From the NCBI RefSeq assembly GCF_918698005.1, contig NZ_CAKKLJ010000006.1, positions 62,001-126,000 of the forward strand: a DNA stretch of 64,000 nucleotides. Direction: 5' to 3'. The translations under genes and the position numbers were made by a program. The stretch is from Microbacterium sp. Bi121 (GTDB taxonomy: Bacteria; Actinomycetota; Actinomycetes; Actinomycetales; Microbacteriaceae). The notes beneath the pieces were generated by a model that saw only the letters and a program-made list of their open reading frames with translations, was not told the origin of the DNA and made no database searches. Every line of letters starts with the position of its first letter. The first letter of the stretch is position 1. Positions 36,063-44,416 of this stretch are shown one piece after another.

Positions 36063-37374
36063 CGCCCTTCTCCCGGCCCCGGCCCCACTGCGCCAGCAGG
36101 TAGAGCACGACGCCGACGGCGAGCAGGATCGCACCGAACAGCCACACCTGCGGGCGCTGCTGGGTCAACAGCAGGATGCAGGAGGCGATGCCCAGCACCG
36201 GCACGAACGTCCAGACGCGGAAGTGCTCGTGCTCCACCCGGTCCCGACGCAGGACGAGCACGGAGACGTTCGCGCTGATGAAGACGAACAGCAGGAGGAG
36301 CACGACGGTCTCTGCGAGCGTGGCGAGATCCCCGACGAGTGTCAGCAGGATCGCAACCAGGGTCGTGGCGAGGATGGCGACCCACGGCGTCTTGCGTTTC
36401 GGCAGCACTCGCGCGAGGGCACCAGGGAGCAGCCCCTGTTCCGCCATGCCGTAGGCGAGGCGGCTGGCCATGATCATGGTGAGCAGCGCACCGTTCGCGA
36501 CGGCTATGAGCGCGATCAGACTGAACAGCCAGGAGGGGATGCCGACTCCGGTCGCCTCGACGACGGCGAGCAGCGGCCCGCTGGAGCCCTCGAGCTGCTC
36601 CGGCGGAAGAGCCGCCGAACTCGCCAGTCCGACGAGCACGTAGACGACTCCTGCCGTGATGAGAGCTCCGAACAACGCACGCGGGTAGGTCTTCGACGGG
36701 CTCTTCACCTCCTCGATGACATTCGCGGACGTCTCGAATCCCACGAAGGAGTAGTACGCGATGATCGCTCCCCCGAGCACCGCGAAGCCGACCGGCGTGG
36801 CTTCGGGCGCCTGGGTCACCCTCGTGACATCTCCGCCGCCGCCGGCAACGAAGACGCCGACGACGACGATCACGATCACGAGACCGCTCACCTCGATCGC
36901 CGTCATGACGAGGTTCGCCCCCATCGACTCGCGGATGCCGCGGGCATTGAGCGCGGCGACGATGGCGAGGAAGACCATCGCGACGGGGATCACCGGCAAG
37001 GCGAAGAAGGTCTGCAGGTACTCCCCCGCGAATGCGATGGCGAGCCCCGCGGCGCTGACGACACCGGCGGCCATCATGCTGAAACCGACCAGGAACGACA
37101 GGATGCGACTGCGGAACGCGCGTTCGGCGAACACCGCGGCCCCGCCGGCGCGCGGGTACTTGGTCACCAGCTCCGCATAGGAGCCCGCTGTCAGGAGCGC
37201 CAGCAGCAGTGCAAGCAGGAGCGGCGCCCACAGCATCCCGCCGACCTCGGCGGAGAGCACACCCATCAACGCGTAGATCCCCGCACCGAGCACGTCGCCG
37301 AGGATGAAGGCGAACAGCAGCGGCCCGGTGATCGCGCGCCGCAAGCGAGAGGGAACCTTCGAATCGTTCGTCAT
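36013..37374 (-). CDS. APC-family amino-acid permease
   Basis: 453 residues, 12 or so helices. APC-superfamily features include the first-helix FAILGDVLGAGIYALMGVLS region and FVGFETSANVIEEVKSPSKTYPRALFGAL. It is likely an amino-acid or polyamine importer or exchanger. The 3' end overlaps the CDF gene on the other strand by 50 bases. Confidence 0.92.
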   Translation of the reverse strand: MTNDSKVPSRLRRAITGPLLFAFILGDVLGAGIYALMGVLSAEVGGMLWAPLLLALLLALLTAGSYAELVTKYPRAGGAAVFAERAFRSRILSFLVGFSMMAAGVVSAAGLAIAFAGEYLQTFFALPVIPVAMVFLAIVAALNARGIRESMGANLVMTAIEVSGLVIVIVVVGVFVAGGGGDVTRVTQAPEATPVGFAVLGGAIIAYYSFVGFETSANVIEEVKSPSKTYPRALFGALITAGVVYVLVGLASSAALPPEQLEGSSGPLLAVVEATGVGIPSWLFSLIALIAVANGALLTMIMASRLAYGMAEQGLLPGALARVLPKRKTPWVAILATTLVAILLTLVGDLATLAETVVLLLLFVFISANVSVLVLRRDRVEHEHFRVWTFVPVLGIASCILLLTQQRPQVWLFGAILLAVGVVLYLLAQWGRGREKGVTAQHPLRQADDRTGR

Positions 37375-37444
37375 CCCGCGACCCTATTGCGGACGTTCTC
37401 TCCCCGCATCGGGCTTGACAATCATGCCGCGGATGAGCCGAACG

Positions 37445-38443
37445 TCAGCCGCGGATCCGGCGGGCCCGTGCCTCCTCACGGCGATCACCGCGCACGCTCT
37501 TCGCGATCCGCCGGGCATCCCGCAGCGGCACCTGCACCTGAGCCTCGGCCGGAATGCCCGCCCGCAGCTGGCGGACTCTCTCCACCTCCGCATCGAACTC
37601 CGCGCCGACGAGGATCGCCATGTTCGCGATCCACAGCCAGAGCGCGAAGATGATCACCCCCGCGAAAGCCCCGTAGAGCCGGTCGTAGTCGGCGAGCGTG
37701 GAGACGTACAACCAGAACCCGAACGAGGCGAGCAGCAGCACGATGAGTGCTGCTGCAGCGCCGAGACTCATCCAGCGGAACCTCGCCGGCTCGACGTTCG
37801 GAGCGAAGTAGTACAGGAACGCCAGTACGAAGACGGCTATCGCGGCCAGGAGCGGCCAGCGCAGGACTTGCCAGACGAGCAACGTCACATCGCCGAGCCC
37901 GAATGCCTGCCCCAGCGTCTCTGCGACGCCGTCGGTGATGGACAGTATGACCGCCATCAGCGCGGTGCAGATGATGACGACGAGGGCGATCAGGAGCTGC
38001 CCTCCTTTCAGCCGCCACACCGGGCGGCCCTCTGCGACGCCGTAGATGCGGTTCATGCCTCGCCCGAGAGCGGCGACGTACCGGGCGACGGCCCAGAGCG
38101 TCAACGCGAGGGCGAAGAGGAGCAGGAGGCCGGAAAGACGCGCCTCGGCGATCTGGCCGATCGCGTCGCGCACCGCTGCAGCCGAGGCATCCGGCGCCAG
38201 GGCACGGACGACGTCGACAACGATGCTGGCGGTCTCCTCACCGCGTCCGAGCAGGCTGACGATCGAGAACGAGACCATCACAGCCGGCACCAGGGCGAGC
38301 ACGGAGTAGAACGTGAGGCTCGCGGCGACGTCGGGGCAGTCGTCGGCGCCGAACGCTCGAAGAGCGCGCCGCACCGCCAGCCGCCATGATCGTCCGTCGA
38401 TCTTCGCCGGGGATTCGGGTTCGGCAGCGTGCTCTGACGTCAT
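37445..38443 (-). CDS. YihY/BrkB-family membrane protein
   Basis: 332 residues with the YihY (virulence factor BrkB) pattern: DDCPDVAASLTFYSVLALVPAVMVSFSIVSLL, GMNRIYGVAEGRPVWRLKGGQLLIAL and YYFAPNVEPARFRWMSLGAA. Six helices are expected. The function is unsettled; the family is often stress-induced. ATG 38443 has AGGAG 7 nt upstream, so the longer open frame is not used. Confidence 0.92.
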   Translation of the reverse strand: MTSEHAAEPESPAKIDGRSWRLAVRRALRAFGADDCPDVAASLTFYSVLALVPAVMVSFSIVSLLGRGEETASIVVDVVRALAPDASAAAVRDAIGQIAEARLSGLLLLFALALTLWAVARYVAALGRGMNRIYGVAEGRPVWRLKGGQLLIALVVIICTALMAVILSITDGVAETLGQAFGLGDVTLLVWQVLRWPLLAAIAVFVLAFLYYFAPNVEPARFRWMSLGAAAALIVLLLASFGFWLYVSTLADYDRLYGAFAGVIIFALWLWIANMAILVGAEFDAEVERVRQLRAGIPAEAQVQVPLRDARRIAKSVRGDRREEARARRIRG

Positions 38444-38503
38444 GACGGGCTCCTGACTCTGTTGCCTCGACTCTGCGCCTCTGCTCGGCACAGAGCACTC
38501 CCC

Positions 38504-38542
38504 TTGACATCCCGCGCTGTGGTGGCGAACCCTGATTGTCAA
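38504..38542. promoter_or_regulatory. Divergent TTGACA boxes between yihY and the alcohol dehydrogenase gene
   Basis: TTGACA (38504-38509, plus strand) and its inverse TGTCAA (38537-38542) face each other across 27 bp. They may be -35 elements of divergent promoters, or one spaced inverted repeat. Matching -10 boxes are not obvious. Confidence 0.35.
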
Positions 38543-38582
38543 CCCTGTTCGGTGCACGCGTGGTCTCGGCGAAGGTGTAAGC

Positions 38583-39758
38583 ATGAAGGCACTCAGCTGG
38601 CAGGGTAAACGCGACGTCCAGGTCACCGAAGTCGACGATCCACAGATTCAAGAGCCGACCGACGCGATCATCCGCGTCACTTCATCGGCGATCTGCGGGT
38701 CCGACTTGCACCTGTACGAATTGCTCGGTCCTTTCCTCGATCGCGGTGACGTGCTCGGGCATGAGCCGATGGGAGAGGTCATCGAGGTCGGCGCCGATGT
38801 GACGCAGCTCAAGATCGGCGATCGCGTCGTGATTCCGTTCAACATCGCCTGTGGACACTGCTTCATGTGCCGCCGAGGCCTGCAATCCCAGTGCGAGACG
38901 ACTCAGGTGCGCGAGTACGGCAGCGGCGCCGCTCTCTTCGGGTACACGAAGCTCTACGGTCAGATCCCGGGCGGACAGGCAGAGTACCTTCGGGTGCCGT
39001 TGGCCGACTACAACCACGTCCTCGTGGGGAGCGAACTCCCCGACGACCGGTATCTGTATCTCAGCGACATCCTGCCGACGGCGTGGCAGGGGGTCGAGTA
39101 TGCGCACGTTCCCGAGGGCGGGACGCTCGCGGTGCTCGGTCTCGGCCCGGTTGGTCAGCTCGTGTCGCGCATCGGCACGCATCGCGGCTTCCGCGTACTC
39201 GCGGTGGATCCGGTCCCGGAGCGACGCGCGATGGCTGAGCGTCACGGCATCCTCACCTATGACCTGACGGACACGGTCGTCGAAGAATTGCGTGATCTGA
39301 CCGATGGCCGCGGCGCGGACTCCGTCGTCGACGCCGTCGGGCTCGAAGCGCACGGCGCTCCCGGCGTGAAGTTCGCCCAGCAGGCGATCGGGTTGCTCCC
39401 GGATGCCGTGGCGCGAGCGGCGCTCGACAAGGCAGGAGTCGACAGACTCACCGCACTGTATGCCGCGATCGACCTCGTTCGTCGCGGGGGAACGGTCTCG
39501 CTCAGCGGCGTGTACGCCGGCGACGCCGACATCCTTCCGATGAAGACGATGTTCGACAAGCAGCTGAGCCTGCGCATGGGCCAGTGCAATGTGAAGCATT
39601 GGATCGATGATCTGCTTCCGTTGGTCGAAGACCCGGCGGACCCGATCGGCGTGATGGATCTCGCGACGCATCACGCGCCGCTCGAGGATGCTCCCGGCCT
39701 CTATTCGACTTTCCAGCGCAAGGAGGACGGCTGCATCAAGGTCGTCCTCAACCCCTGA
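38583..39758 (+). CDS. Zinc-dependent alcohol dehydrogenase (formaldehyde-dehydrogenase-like)
   Basis: 391 residues, medium-chain dehydrogenase. Catalytic zinc region ICGSDLHLYE and GHEPMGEVIEVG; structural zinc Cys cluster CGHCFMCRRGLQSQC; NAD-binding VLGLGPVGQLVSRIG. The insertion pattern (VPEGGTLAVLG, ADSVVDAVGLEAHG) is that of glutathione-independent formaldehyde-dehydrogenase-like enzymes. It probably detoxifies an aldehyde. AGGTG lies before the ATG. The acidic gene at 39782 follows. Confidence 0.92.
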   Translation: MKALSWQGKRDVQVTEVDDPQIQEPTDAIIRVTSSAICGSDLHLYELLGPFLDRGDVLGHEPMGEVIEVGADVTQLKIGDRVVIPFNIACGHCFMCRRGLQSQCETTQVREYGSGAALFGYTKLYGQIPGGQAEYLRVPLADYNHVLVGSELPDDRYLYLSDILPTAWQGVEYAHVPEGGTLAVLGLGPVGQLVSRIGTHRGFRVLAVDPVPERRAMAERHGILTYDLTDTVVEELRDLTDGRGADSVVDAVGLEAHGAPGVKFAQQAIGLLPDAVARAALDKAGVDRLTALYAAIDLVRRGGTVSLSGVYAGDADILPMKTMFDKQLSLRMGQCNVKHWIDDLLPLVEDPADPIGVMDLATHHAPLEDAPGLYSTFQRKEDGCIKVVLNP

Positions 39759-39781
39759 CCCACGACGAAAGGAAGCGCATC

Positions 39782-40033
39782 ATGAGCGATTCGACGACCG
39801 ATCCCGAAAGCAATACCCCGGCTGAGCCGAAGCGCCCCGATCCGGAGCAGATGCCGGACGCCGAGGAGATGCAGGAGCCGAGCGCGGAGAAGGACCCCGG
39901 TGAGGAGCCCAAGGCCCCTGCTCGCGAGGAGCCCGAACCCAGCCATGAGGCGGTCGGCATCGGCATCATCGGACGGCCGCAGGTCGAACCCGAGCTGGGT
40001 GACGAGGGCGAAGGGACGGATGACGCCGAGTAG
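39782..40033 (+). CDS. Small acidic protein
   Basis: 83 residues, Glu/Pro-rich and disordered (MPDAEEMQEPSAEKDPGEEP), ending with VGIGIIGRPQVEPELGDEGEG. No domain recognised. AAAGGAAGCG precedes the ATG, 23 bases after the dehydrogenase stop, so it probably shares that transcript. Confidence 0.7.
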   Translation: MSDSTTDPESNTPAEPKRPDPEQMPDAEEMQEPSAEKDPGEEPKAPAREEPEPSHEAVGIGIIGRPQVEPELGDEGEGTDDAE

Positions 40034-40049
40034 CGTCGGGCGCGCGCCG

Positions 40050-40319
40050 TTACAGATCCCAATCGCTCATCGCGCCGCTCGGGTGCAGATGCTCGGGCGT
40101 GGACGACTCCGGCCGGACGGTGATCACGACCCTCGACTGAGGCGAGACGAGGACGGAGACGAGGTGCGCGCTGTCGGCGAGGTCGACGAACGTCGGCCTC
40201 GACTGCGCGGCTGCTTGGATCTTTGACATGACGTCGACCAGGTCGAGATCTCGCCCGAGCGTGTACTCTCTGCCATCGATCTCGACGTAAGTCGTTGTGC
40301 GCCTGCTTTCCCCGTCCAT
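40050..40319 (-). CDS. Hypothetical protein, 89 residues
   Basis: Compact soluble protein (YVEIDGREYTLGRDLDLVDVMSKI, VSVLVSPQSRVVITV) with no recognised family. TACCCT (40331-40326 on the minus strand) lies 6 nt before ATG 40319 with no ribosome site, so the mRNA is probably leaderless. It converges with the acidic gene. Confidence 0.65.
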   Translation of the reverse strand: MDGESRRTTTYVEIDGREYTLGRDLDLVDVMSKIQAAAQSRPTFVDLADSAHLVSVLVSPQSRVVITVRPESSTPEHLHPSGAMSDWDL

Positions 40320-40434
40320 ACGAAGAGGGTAGAAGGGCGCATTGGCGGACACTGAGGGCCTTGCGGGATGCTGCAGGAGAAGGTACATGCGCCGGGAAGG
40401 CATCGAGTCGCCCCCAGGATCGACTCGGCGGAAG

Positions 40435-40599
40435 CTATGGCTGCCGACGGCGTCTGATGATCTGGATGAAGCTCGAGACGGCGAGCAACACCATCGCCAC
40501 AACGGTGAACCAGAGGGTGCCGCCCACCACGCCAGTCAGGATCAGCACAGTACAGAGGATGGCGTAGGAGCCCCCGAAAGTCAGGCCAATCCAAGTCAT
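40435..40599 (-). CDS. Small membrane protein, 54 residues
   Basis: Two hydrophobic helices (MTWIGLTFGGSYAILCTVLI and LWFTVVAMVLLAVSSFIQII) with a basic C-terminus (RRRRQP). AGGTGA lies 9 nt before ATG 40599. An ATG nine codons upstream (40626) is an alternative start. No family recognised. Confidence 0.65.
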   Translation of the reverse strand: MTWIGLTFGGSYAILCTVLILTGVVGGTLWFTVVAMVLLAVSSFIQIIRRRRQP

Positions 40600-40834
40600 T
40601 GTCGGGTTCACCTCGCGTTGTCGCATACCTCCACCCTCGCAGTCCGGGATAAGGCTGTCGAGCCGTCATGGAAACATCCGGAGGATGAGCCGGCGGACGT
40701 TCGACAATCTGGCTGTGCCCGTCGATCCCGTTGCAATGCGACAGATAGCGCATCCCGCGTCGGACAGGCAAGCCCCTGACCGCGGCGCGCGCACTCGTTC
40801 TATGTTCGACCGAACAGCAGAGAGCGGAGCCATC

Positions 40835-41062
40835 ATGCCCAAGGGAGACGTCGAAACCTTCCACGAGAACGGTACGTGGCACAACCACGTGACGGGCGAG
40901 GCCGGGAACACCGGTGAGACCTACCGGACACAGGCCGGAGCAGCCGAAGAGGGCCGGCAGATTGCGGCCAGCCGTGAGGTGGAGCACATCATCAAAGACA
41001 AGGACGGCCAGGTCTCTGAGCGGAACAGCTACGGAAAAGACCCGCGCGACGTCAAGGGCTGA
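40835..41062 (+). CDS. DUF2188-family protein
   Basis: 75 residues matching the DUF2188 pattern: a short N-terminal strand pair (VETFHENGTWHNHVTGE), an Ala-rich middle helix (AAEEGRQIAASREVEHIIKDKDGQ) and the closing RNSYGKDPRDVKG. The family is common in stress or phage-like settings and its role is unknown. GAGCGGAG precedes the ATG. Confidence 0.8.
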   Translation: MPKGDVETFHENGTWHNHVTGEAGNTGETYRTQAGAAEEGRQIAASREVEHIIKDKDGQVSERNSYGKDPRDVKG

Positions 41063-41125
41063 CGACCATAGTCACCCGTGGATGTTCAATCCGCTCCCAT
41101 GTGTTCGGCTGCGGCGTTGACATGT

Positions 41126-41154
41126 TGAAGCGTGGTCGGCGGCTTCCTATAATG
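41126..41154 (+). promoter_or_regulatory. Near-consensus promoter with a perfect TATAAT
   Basis: TTGAAG (41126-41131), a 17-bp spacer and TATAAT (41149-41154). A perfect TATAAT is rare in this GC-rich window. Transcription should start near 41161, leaving a 125-nt untranslated leader before the gene at 41286. Confidence 0.7.
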
Positions 41155-41285
41155 ACCTCGACGCCTGATGGGTGAGTTCTCCCTGTCGCCGAGATGAGTG
41201 CTCGTCACGCTCGACGCTCTACTCAGCGAAGTGGGGTCTCCGTTCCTTTCAAGCGCACCTGGTTCCGTCTGATTGGAGTGTTGAG

Positions 41286-41573
41286 ATGTCGCTGATGCCT
41301 GATCCTCGGTTCGAGTTGAAGAAGGTCACGGACTCGGAGTGGTTGATCCTTGACCACCGTTACGGGCCGAACGATGCGCGTAGGACAGTTGCCTGTGTTC
41401 ACCAGATGGAAGAGTGTCTGGTCGGTGTGGTCTGGGTGCGCGATCTCCCGTTGCGGGTTTCTTACACGGATGCGGCCGAGGTTCTCGAGGACGTGAACCG
41501 CTTCCACTCCAGAAGCCGTTCGCGCCGCCCGATCCAGATTCCGCACTTCCCGCCCCTGGCAGCGACAGCATAG
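41286..41573 (+). CDS. Small hypothetical protein with long leader
   Basis: 95 residues (FELKKVTDSEWLILDHRY, VGVVWVRDLPLRVSYTDAAEVLEDVNRF), ending in a basic/Pro-rich tail. No recognised family. It follows a strong promoter and a 125-nt leader, suggesting high or post-transcriptionally controlled expression. It is the last ordinary gene before the mobile region; the first IS inverted repeat is 130 bases downstream. Confidence 0.65.
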   Translation: MSLMPDPRFELKKVTDSEWLILDHRYGPNDARRTVACVHQMEECLVGVVWVRDLPLRVSYTDAAEVLEDVNRFHSRSRSRRPIQIPHFPPLAATA

Positions 41574-41703
41574 GCATCAGGCCGCCTCCAGCCATCCGCC
41601 ATGGATCCTGGACCGTTGAACTCGGACGGCATCTCAACGTCCTGCGCCTGCTGCACGTGGCCGCATTCCGGGCACTCCCAACCGCCGCGCACGCCCTGAG
41701 ATC

Positions 41704-41726
41704 TGATTCGCCCTGAGTTTCGTTCC
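41704..41726. repeat. IS3 terminal inverted repeat, left
   Basis: TGATTCGCCC then TGAGTTTCGTTCC. It is the inverse of 44337-44359 with one mismatch. Confidence 0.88.
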
Positions 41727-41960
41727 TATCGGGCGGCTTGGGAGACGGGTGTTCCCAAGGGTGTGTCGAGGCCAGCGTAGGAGTCGGCTTCGACCTCGGC
41801 GGGGGTGCGCATGTCGAGCTCGCCGTGGAGGCGCTGGTTGTTCCACCACCACACGTACTCGAGTGTCGCGAGTTCGACCTGCTCGACCGTGCGCCACGGG
41901 CCGCGGCGGCGGATCAACTCGGTCTTGTAGAGCCCGTTGACGGCCTCGGCCATCGCGTTG
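41726..41960 (-). pseudogene. IS3 transposase orfB, 3' fragment
   Basis: The last 77 residues or so of an IS3 orfB integrase domain (NAMAEAVNGLYKTEL, then the rve_3-type WWNNQRLHGELDMRTPAEVE). It carries the catalytic Glu region of the DDE triad. It is separated from the rest of orfB (43309 onward) by the IS110 insertion. Joining base 41960 to 43309 restores the reading TVGDSFDNAMAEAVNG. Confidence 0.9.
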
Positions 41961-41975
41961 ATGCTCCTATAGTTG

Positions 41976-43046
41976 TCAACTCATGATTTCGCCGGTTCTC
42001 GGGTCGGTCTTCACGAGGTGGTAGACCTCGCGGATCACGTAGCGTTTCAGGCAGCGGATGATGTCTCGTTTGCTCTTGCCCTCGGCGGTTCGTCGGGCGA
42101 CGTAGGCGATGGTGGGTTCATGGAACCTCATCCTGACGATGACGGTCCGGTAGATCGCCGCGTTGAGCTGCCGATGGCCGCCGTGGTTGATGCGGTGCTT
42201 CCCGCTGGTCATCCCTGACCCGGTGGGGTCGGGGCTGATCCCGGCGAGTTTCGCGAACGCGGCCTCGCTCTTGATGCGTTCGGGGTTGTCTCCCGCGACG
42301 ATGAGGATCTCTGCGGCGGTGTCGACACCGATCCCGAACTCGTCCAGCAGGTGCGGTGCGCGATGGAGCACGAGCTGCTCGATCTGTGCTTCGAGGTCTT
42401 TGATCTCCTCGTTGAGAGCGATCCAGCGTCTCGCGATCGAGCGGAGCGCATGACGGTTCGCGTCCTCCGGTGTGGCCAGCCCGCGGGGGCGGAGCGCGGC
42501 GCAGTGCCTCGCAACCATCTTCTGCGTCTTCTTCGCGGTTTCCTTGCGCAGGTCCTCGGTGGCGTGGACGAGCATCGCTTTGAGAGTGACCATCGCGCCG
42601 GTGCGGTCCTTCACCGCGGTATCGTGCGCGACTTTCAGTTGACGGATCATCTCGACGACGCCGTCCGCGGTCTTCGGAATCGCGGTCGCGAACCCTGCGA
42701 GCACGGCTCGGGCGGCGTTCTCCGCGTCCAGGGTGTCGGACTTGCCGTTGAGCCTGCGCAGCCGCCGATCGGGTCGTGAGACCTCGATCACCTTATGCCC
42801 GTGGCGACGAACAAACGAGGTCAGTCCGGCCCCGTAGGAGCCGGTGCCCTCGATCCCGAACGCGATGATCTTCCCGAAACCCGCCGCCCACTCCAGCAGC
42901 TGCCTGAACCCGGCGGTGTGGGTCGAGATCGTCAGCGTCGCGAGGATCCCGCCGATCGAGTCCATCACCGCGGCGACATGGATGTGCTTGTGGGTGTCGA
43001 CGCCGATGACGACGTGCCCCGAACGGGCGGTCTCAATCTCGGTCAT
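41976..43046 (-). CDS. IS110-family transposase (DEDD recombinase)
   Basis: 356 residues. The N-terminal DEDD RuvC-like domain shows VVIGVDTHKHIHVAAV, FGIEGTGSYGAGL and KSDTLDAENAARAV. The C-terminal Tnp_20 domain has ISPDPTGSGMTSGKHRINHGGHRQLNAAIY with the expected catalytic Ser. The gene is full length and intact, so the element may be active. It probably works with an RNA from its 5' flank. Confidence 0.96.
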   Translation of the reverse strand: MTEIETARSGHVVIGVDTHKHIHVAAVMDSIGGILATLTISTHTAGFRQLLEWAAGFGKIIAFGIEGTGSYGAGLTSFVRRHGHKVIEVSRPDRRLRRLNGKSDTLDAENAARAVLAGFATAIPKTADGVVEMIRQLKVAHDTAVKDRTGAMVTLKAMLVHATEDLRKETAKKTQKMVARHCAALRPRGLATPEDANRHALRSIARRWIALNEEIKDLEAQIEQLVLHRAPHLLDEFGIGVDTAAEILIVAGDNPERIKSEAAFAKLAGISPDPTGSGMTSGKHRINHGGHRQLNAAIYRTVIVRMRFHEPTIAYVARRTAEGKSKRDIIRCLKRYVIREVYHLVKTDPRTGEIMS

Positions 43047-43308
43047 GTTCTTCTGTTACTCCTGCCGTTAGCGTGGTGTCACGCTGTCGCCGGCGGGTGG
43101 ACAGGACTGTCATGGGGACGCGTTGTCGAGACTGCTCCAGGCTCCTATCAGGTCACGCCCGATCCGGCGGCAGCGGTTACTGCGCGCCCGGCCGGAGGCT
43201 CGACAGATCAACGCCAAGGCACCCTGCGGGCCAATCGTAAGCAAGGGTCAGAACACTCCGGCCAGGACTTCCTCATCCTCGCGGGATGCGGCAGAAACAG
43301 ACTGACAG
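43047..43308 (-). ncRNA. Candidate IS110 bridge RNA region
   Basis: 262 non-coding nt between the transposase start and the element edge, the side where IS110-type elements encode their bridge RNA. CGCGTTGTCGAGACTG at 43119-43134 matches the reconstructed insertion target with 15 of 16 bases. GCTCCTAT at 43141-43148 matches the opposite end of the element (41963-41970). AGACTG within the first stretch matches the near end (43299-43304). These are what target and donor guides would look like. The RNA's exact ends and fold are not determined. Confidence 0.55.
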
Positions 43309-43999
43309 TCGAAACTGTCGCCAACGGTTCCCGTCGACGGAGTCGCGCCGAGCTCGTCGATGCGGTCTGTGTAGACCACGGCGAGGTAGTTCGATCCGTG
43401 GTCGGCGTGATGGACGAGTCCGTCGAGGTTCCCGTCCGCGGCCCACGCGGCCATGTTGAGAGCTTGGAGCGGCAGGATGTCGGCTTTGAGCGTCGAGGCG
43501 ACGTTCCACCCGACGATGCGGCGGGAGAACACGTCGGTGACGAACGCGACGTACGCGAACCCGGACCACGTCGCGACATACGCCATGTCCGCGACCCAGA
43601 GCTTTCGTGGCGCGTCGGCGGTGAACCTGCGTTGCACGAGATCCCTCGGCTTCTCGTTCGCCGGGTCGGGCTTCGTGGTGAAGACCTTCTTCGACCGCTT
43701 CACCCCGTGAACACCCGCGATGCGCATCAGCCGGCCGGTCTGATCGCGACCGATCACCCAGCCCTGCCGCCGCAGCAGGGCGTGCATCTTGCGGACTCCG
43801 TACACGCCGTAGTTCTCCGCATGCAGCCGGGTGATCTCCGGGATCAGCAGCTCGTCCCGCAGCTGCCGCGCCGATGCGGGACGCGCTTTCGCAGCCCGGT
43901 ATCCGCGGGCAGTGAGGAACCCCACCTCGCCTGCCGCATCACACGGCAGACGAGCTCGACCCCGAAACGATCACGCATCTTGTCGACGAACGCGATCAT
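43309..43999 (-). pseudogene. IS3 transposase orfB, 5' fragment with frameshift
   Basis: N-terminal part of the IS3 orfB: MIAFVDKMRDRFGVELVCRV in one frame, then VGFLTARGYRAAKARPASARQL in another, with a one-base loss near 43927-43931. The HTH_21 region and the rve integrase core follow (WVADMAYVATWSGFAYVAFVTDVFSRRIVGW, HHADHGSNYLAV). It ends at the IS110 edge. Its ATG overlaps the orfA stop as ATGA. Confidence 0.88.
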
Positions 44000-44310
44000 C
44001 TCGACGAGGGGCGGCCGAGCTCGGTCGCGAAAAACACGCTCGCAGACCGCAAGATCTCGTTCGCCTTCTCCAACTCGACGATCTGCTTCTTCAAACGCTT
44101 GATCTCCGCCTGCGCCTCACTCGAGGTTCCCGGCCGCCGGCCCTCGTCGACGTCGAGACGCTTCTTCCACAATCGCAGCGTCTCGGGGTTGACGCCGAGC
44201 TTGGTGGCGACGTGCTTGATCGCGGCGTGATCGGTCTTGTGATCGGGGCGAGCCTCGCTCAACATCCGCAATGCACGCTGACGGAACTCGTCCGGATACG
44301 GTCCTGGCAT
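43996..44310 (-). CDS. IS3-family transposase orfA
   Basis: 104 residues: an IS3 orfA helix-turn-helix (YPDEFRQRALRMLSEA, HVATKLGVNPETLRLWKKRLD) and a leucine-zipper-like end (SEAQAEIKRLKKQIVELEKANEILRSASVFFATEL). It is intact on its own, but its orfB partner is broken. ATG 44310 has GGAGG upstream. Confidence 0.92.
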   Translation of the reverse strand: MPGPYPDEFRQRALRMLSEARPDHKTDHAAIKHVATKLGVNPETLRLWKKRLDVDEGRRPGTSSEAQAEIKRLKKQIVELEKANEILRSASVFFATELGRPSSR

Positions 44311-44336
44311 GAATCCATCCTCCAAAAGGAAAGGAC

Positions 44337-44359
44337 GGAACGAAACTCAGAGCGAATCA
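44337..44359. repeat. IS3 terminal inverted repeat, right
   Basis: GGAACGAAACTCA then GAGCGAATCA. It pairs with 41704-41726. Confidence 0.88.
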
Positions 44360-44416
44360 CCTTACCCGGCCAACGACGCACCCTCGACGTCTACACCCTC
44401 ATCTGCGAAGAGCCGG

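Larger units (their letters stand above)
41961..43308 (-). mobile_element. IS110-family insertion sequence
   Basis: 1,348 bp inserted in the IS3 orfB. The edges are fixed to within a base because removing the segment restores the IS3 frame and protein sequence. There are no obvious terminal inverted repeats or target duplication, as usual for IS110. The recombinase gene ends 15 bases from one edge, and a 262-nt non-coding region lies upstream of it at the other edge. Confidence 0.88.
41704..44359 (-). mobile_element. IS3-family insertion sequence interrupted by an IS110 element
   Basis: Terminal inverted repeats of 23 bp bound the element, with TG...CA ends typical of IS3. Without the inserted IS110 copy it is about 1,308 bp, a normal IS3 size, with orfA and orfB on the minus strand. 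No target-site duplication is visible (GATC left, CCTT right), so the flanks may have been rearranged. orfB also carries a frameshift, so the element is dead. Confidence 0.88.

Noticed and set aside
35962..37653. A 563-codon plus-strand frame across the APC permease
   Set aside because: Antisense shadow, Arg/Glu/Asp-rich, no ribosome site or domain.
41462..41692. A possible zinc-ribbon fragment (WECPECGHVQQAQDVEMP) on the minus strand before the IS3 end
   Set aside because: Only one Cys pair, it overlaps the better-supported gene at 41286-41573, and it lacks a start. It could be a true gene remnant cut by the IS, but the sequence alone does not show it.
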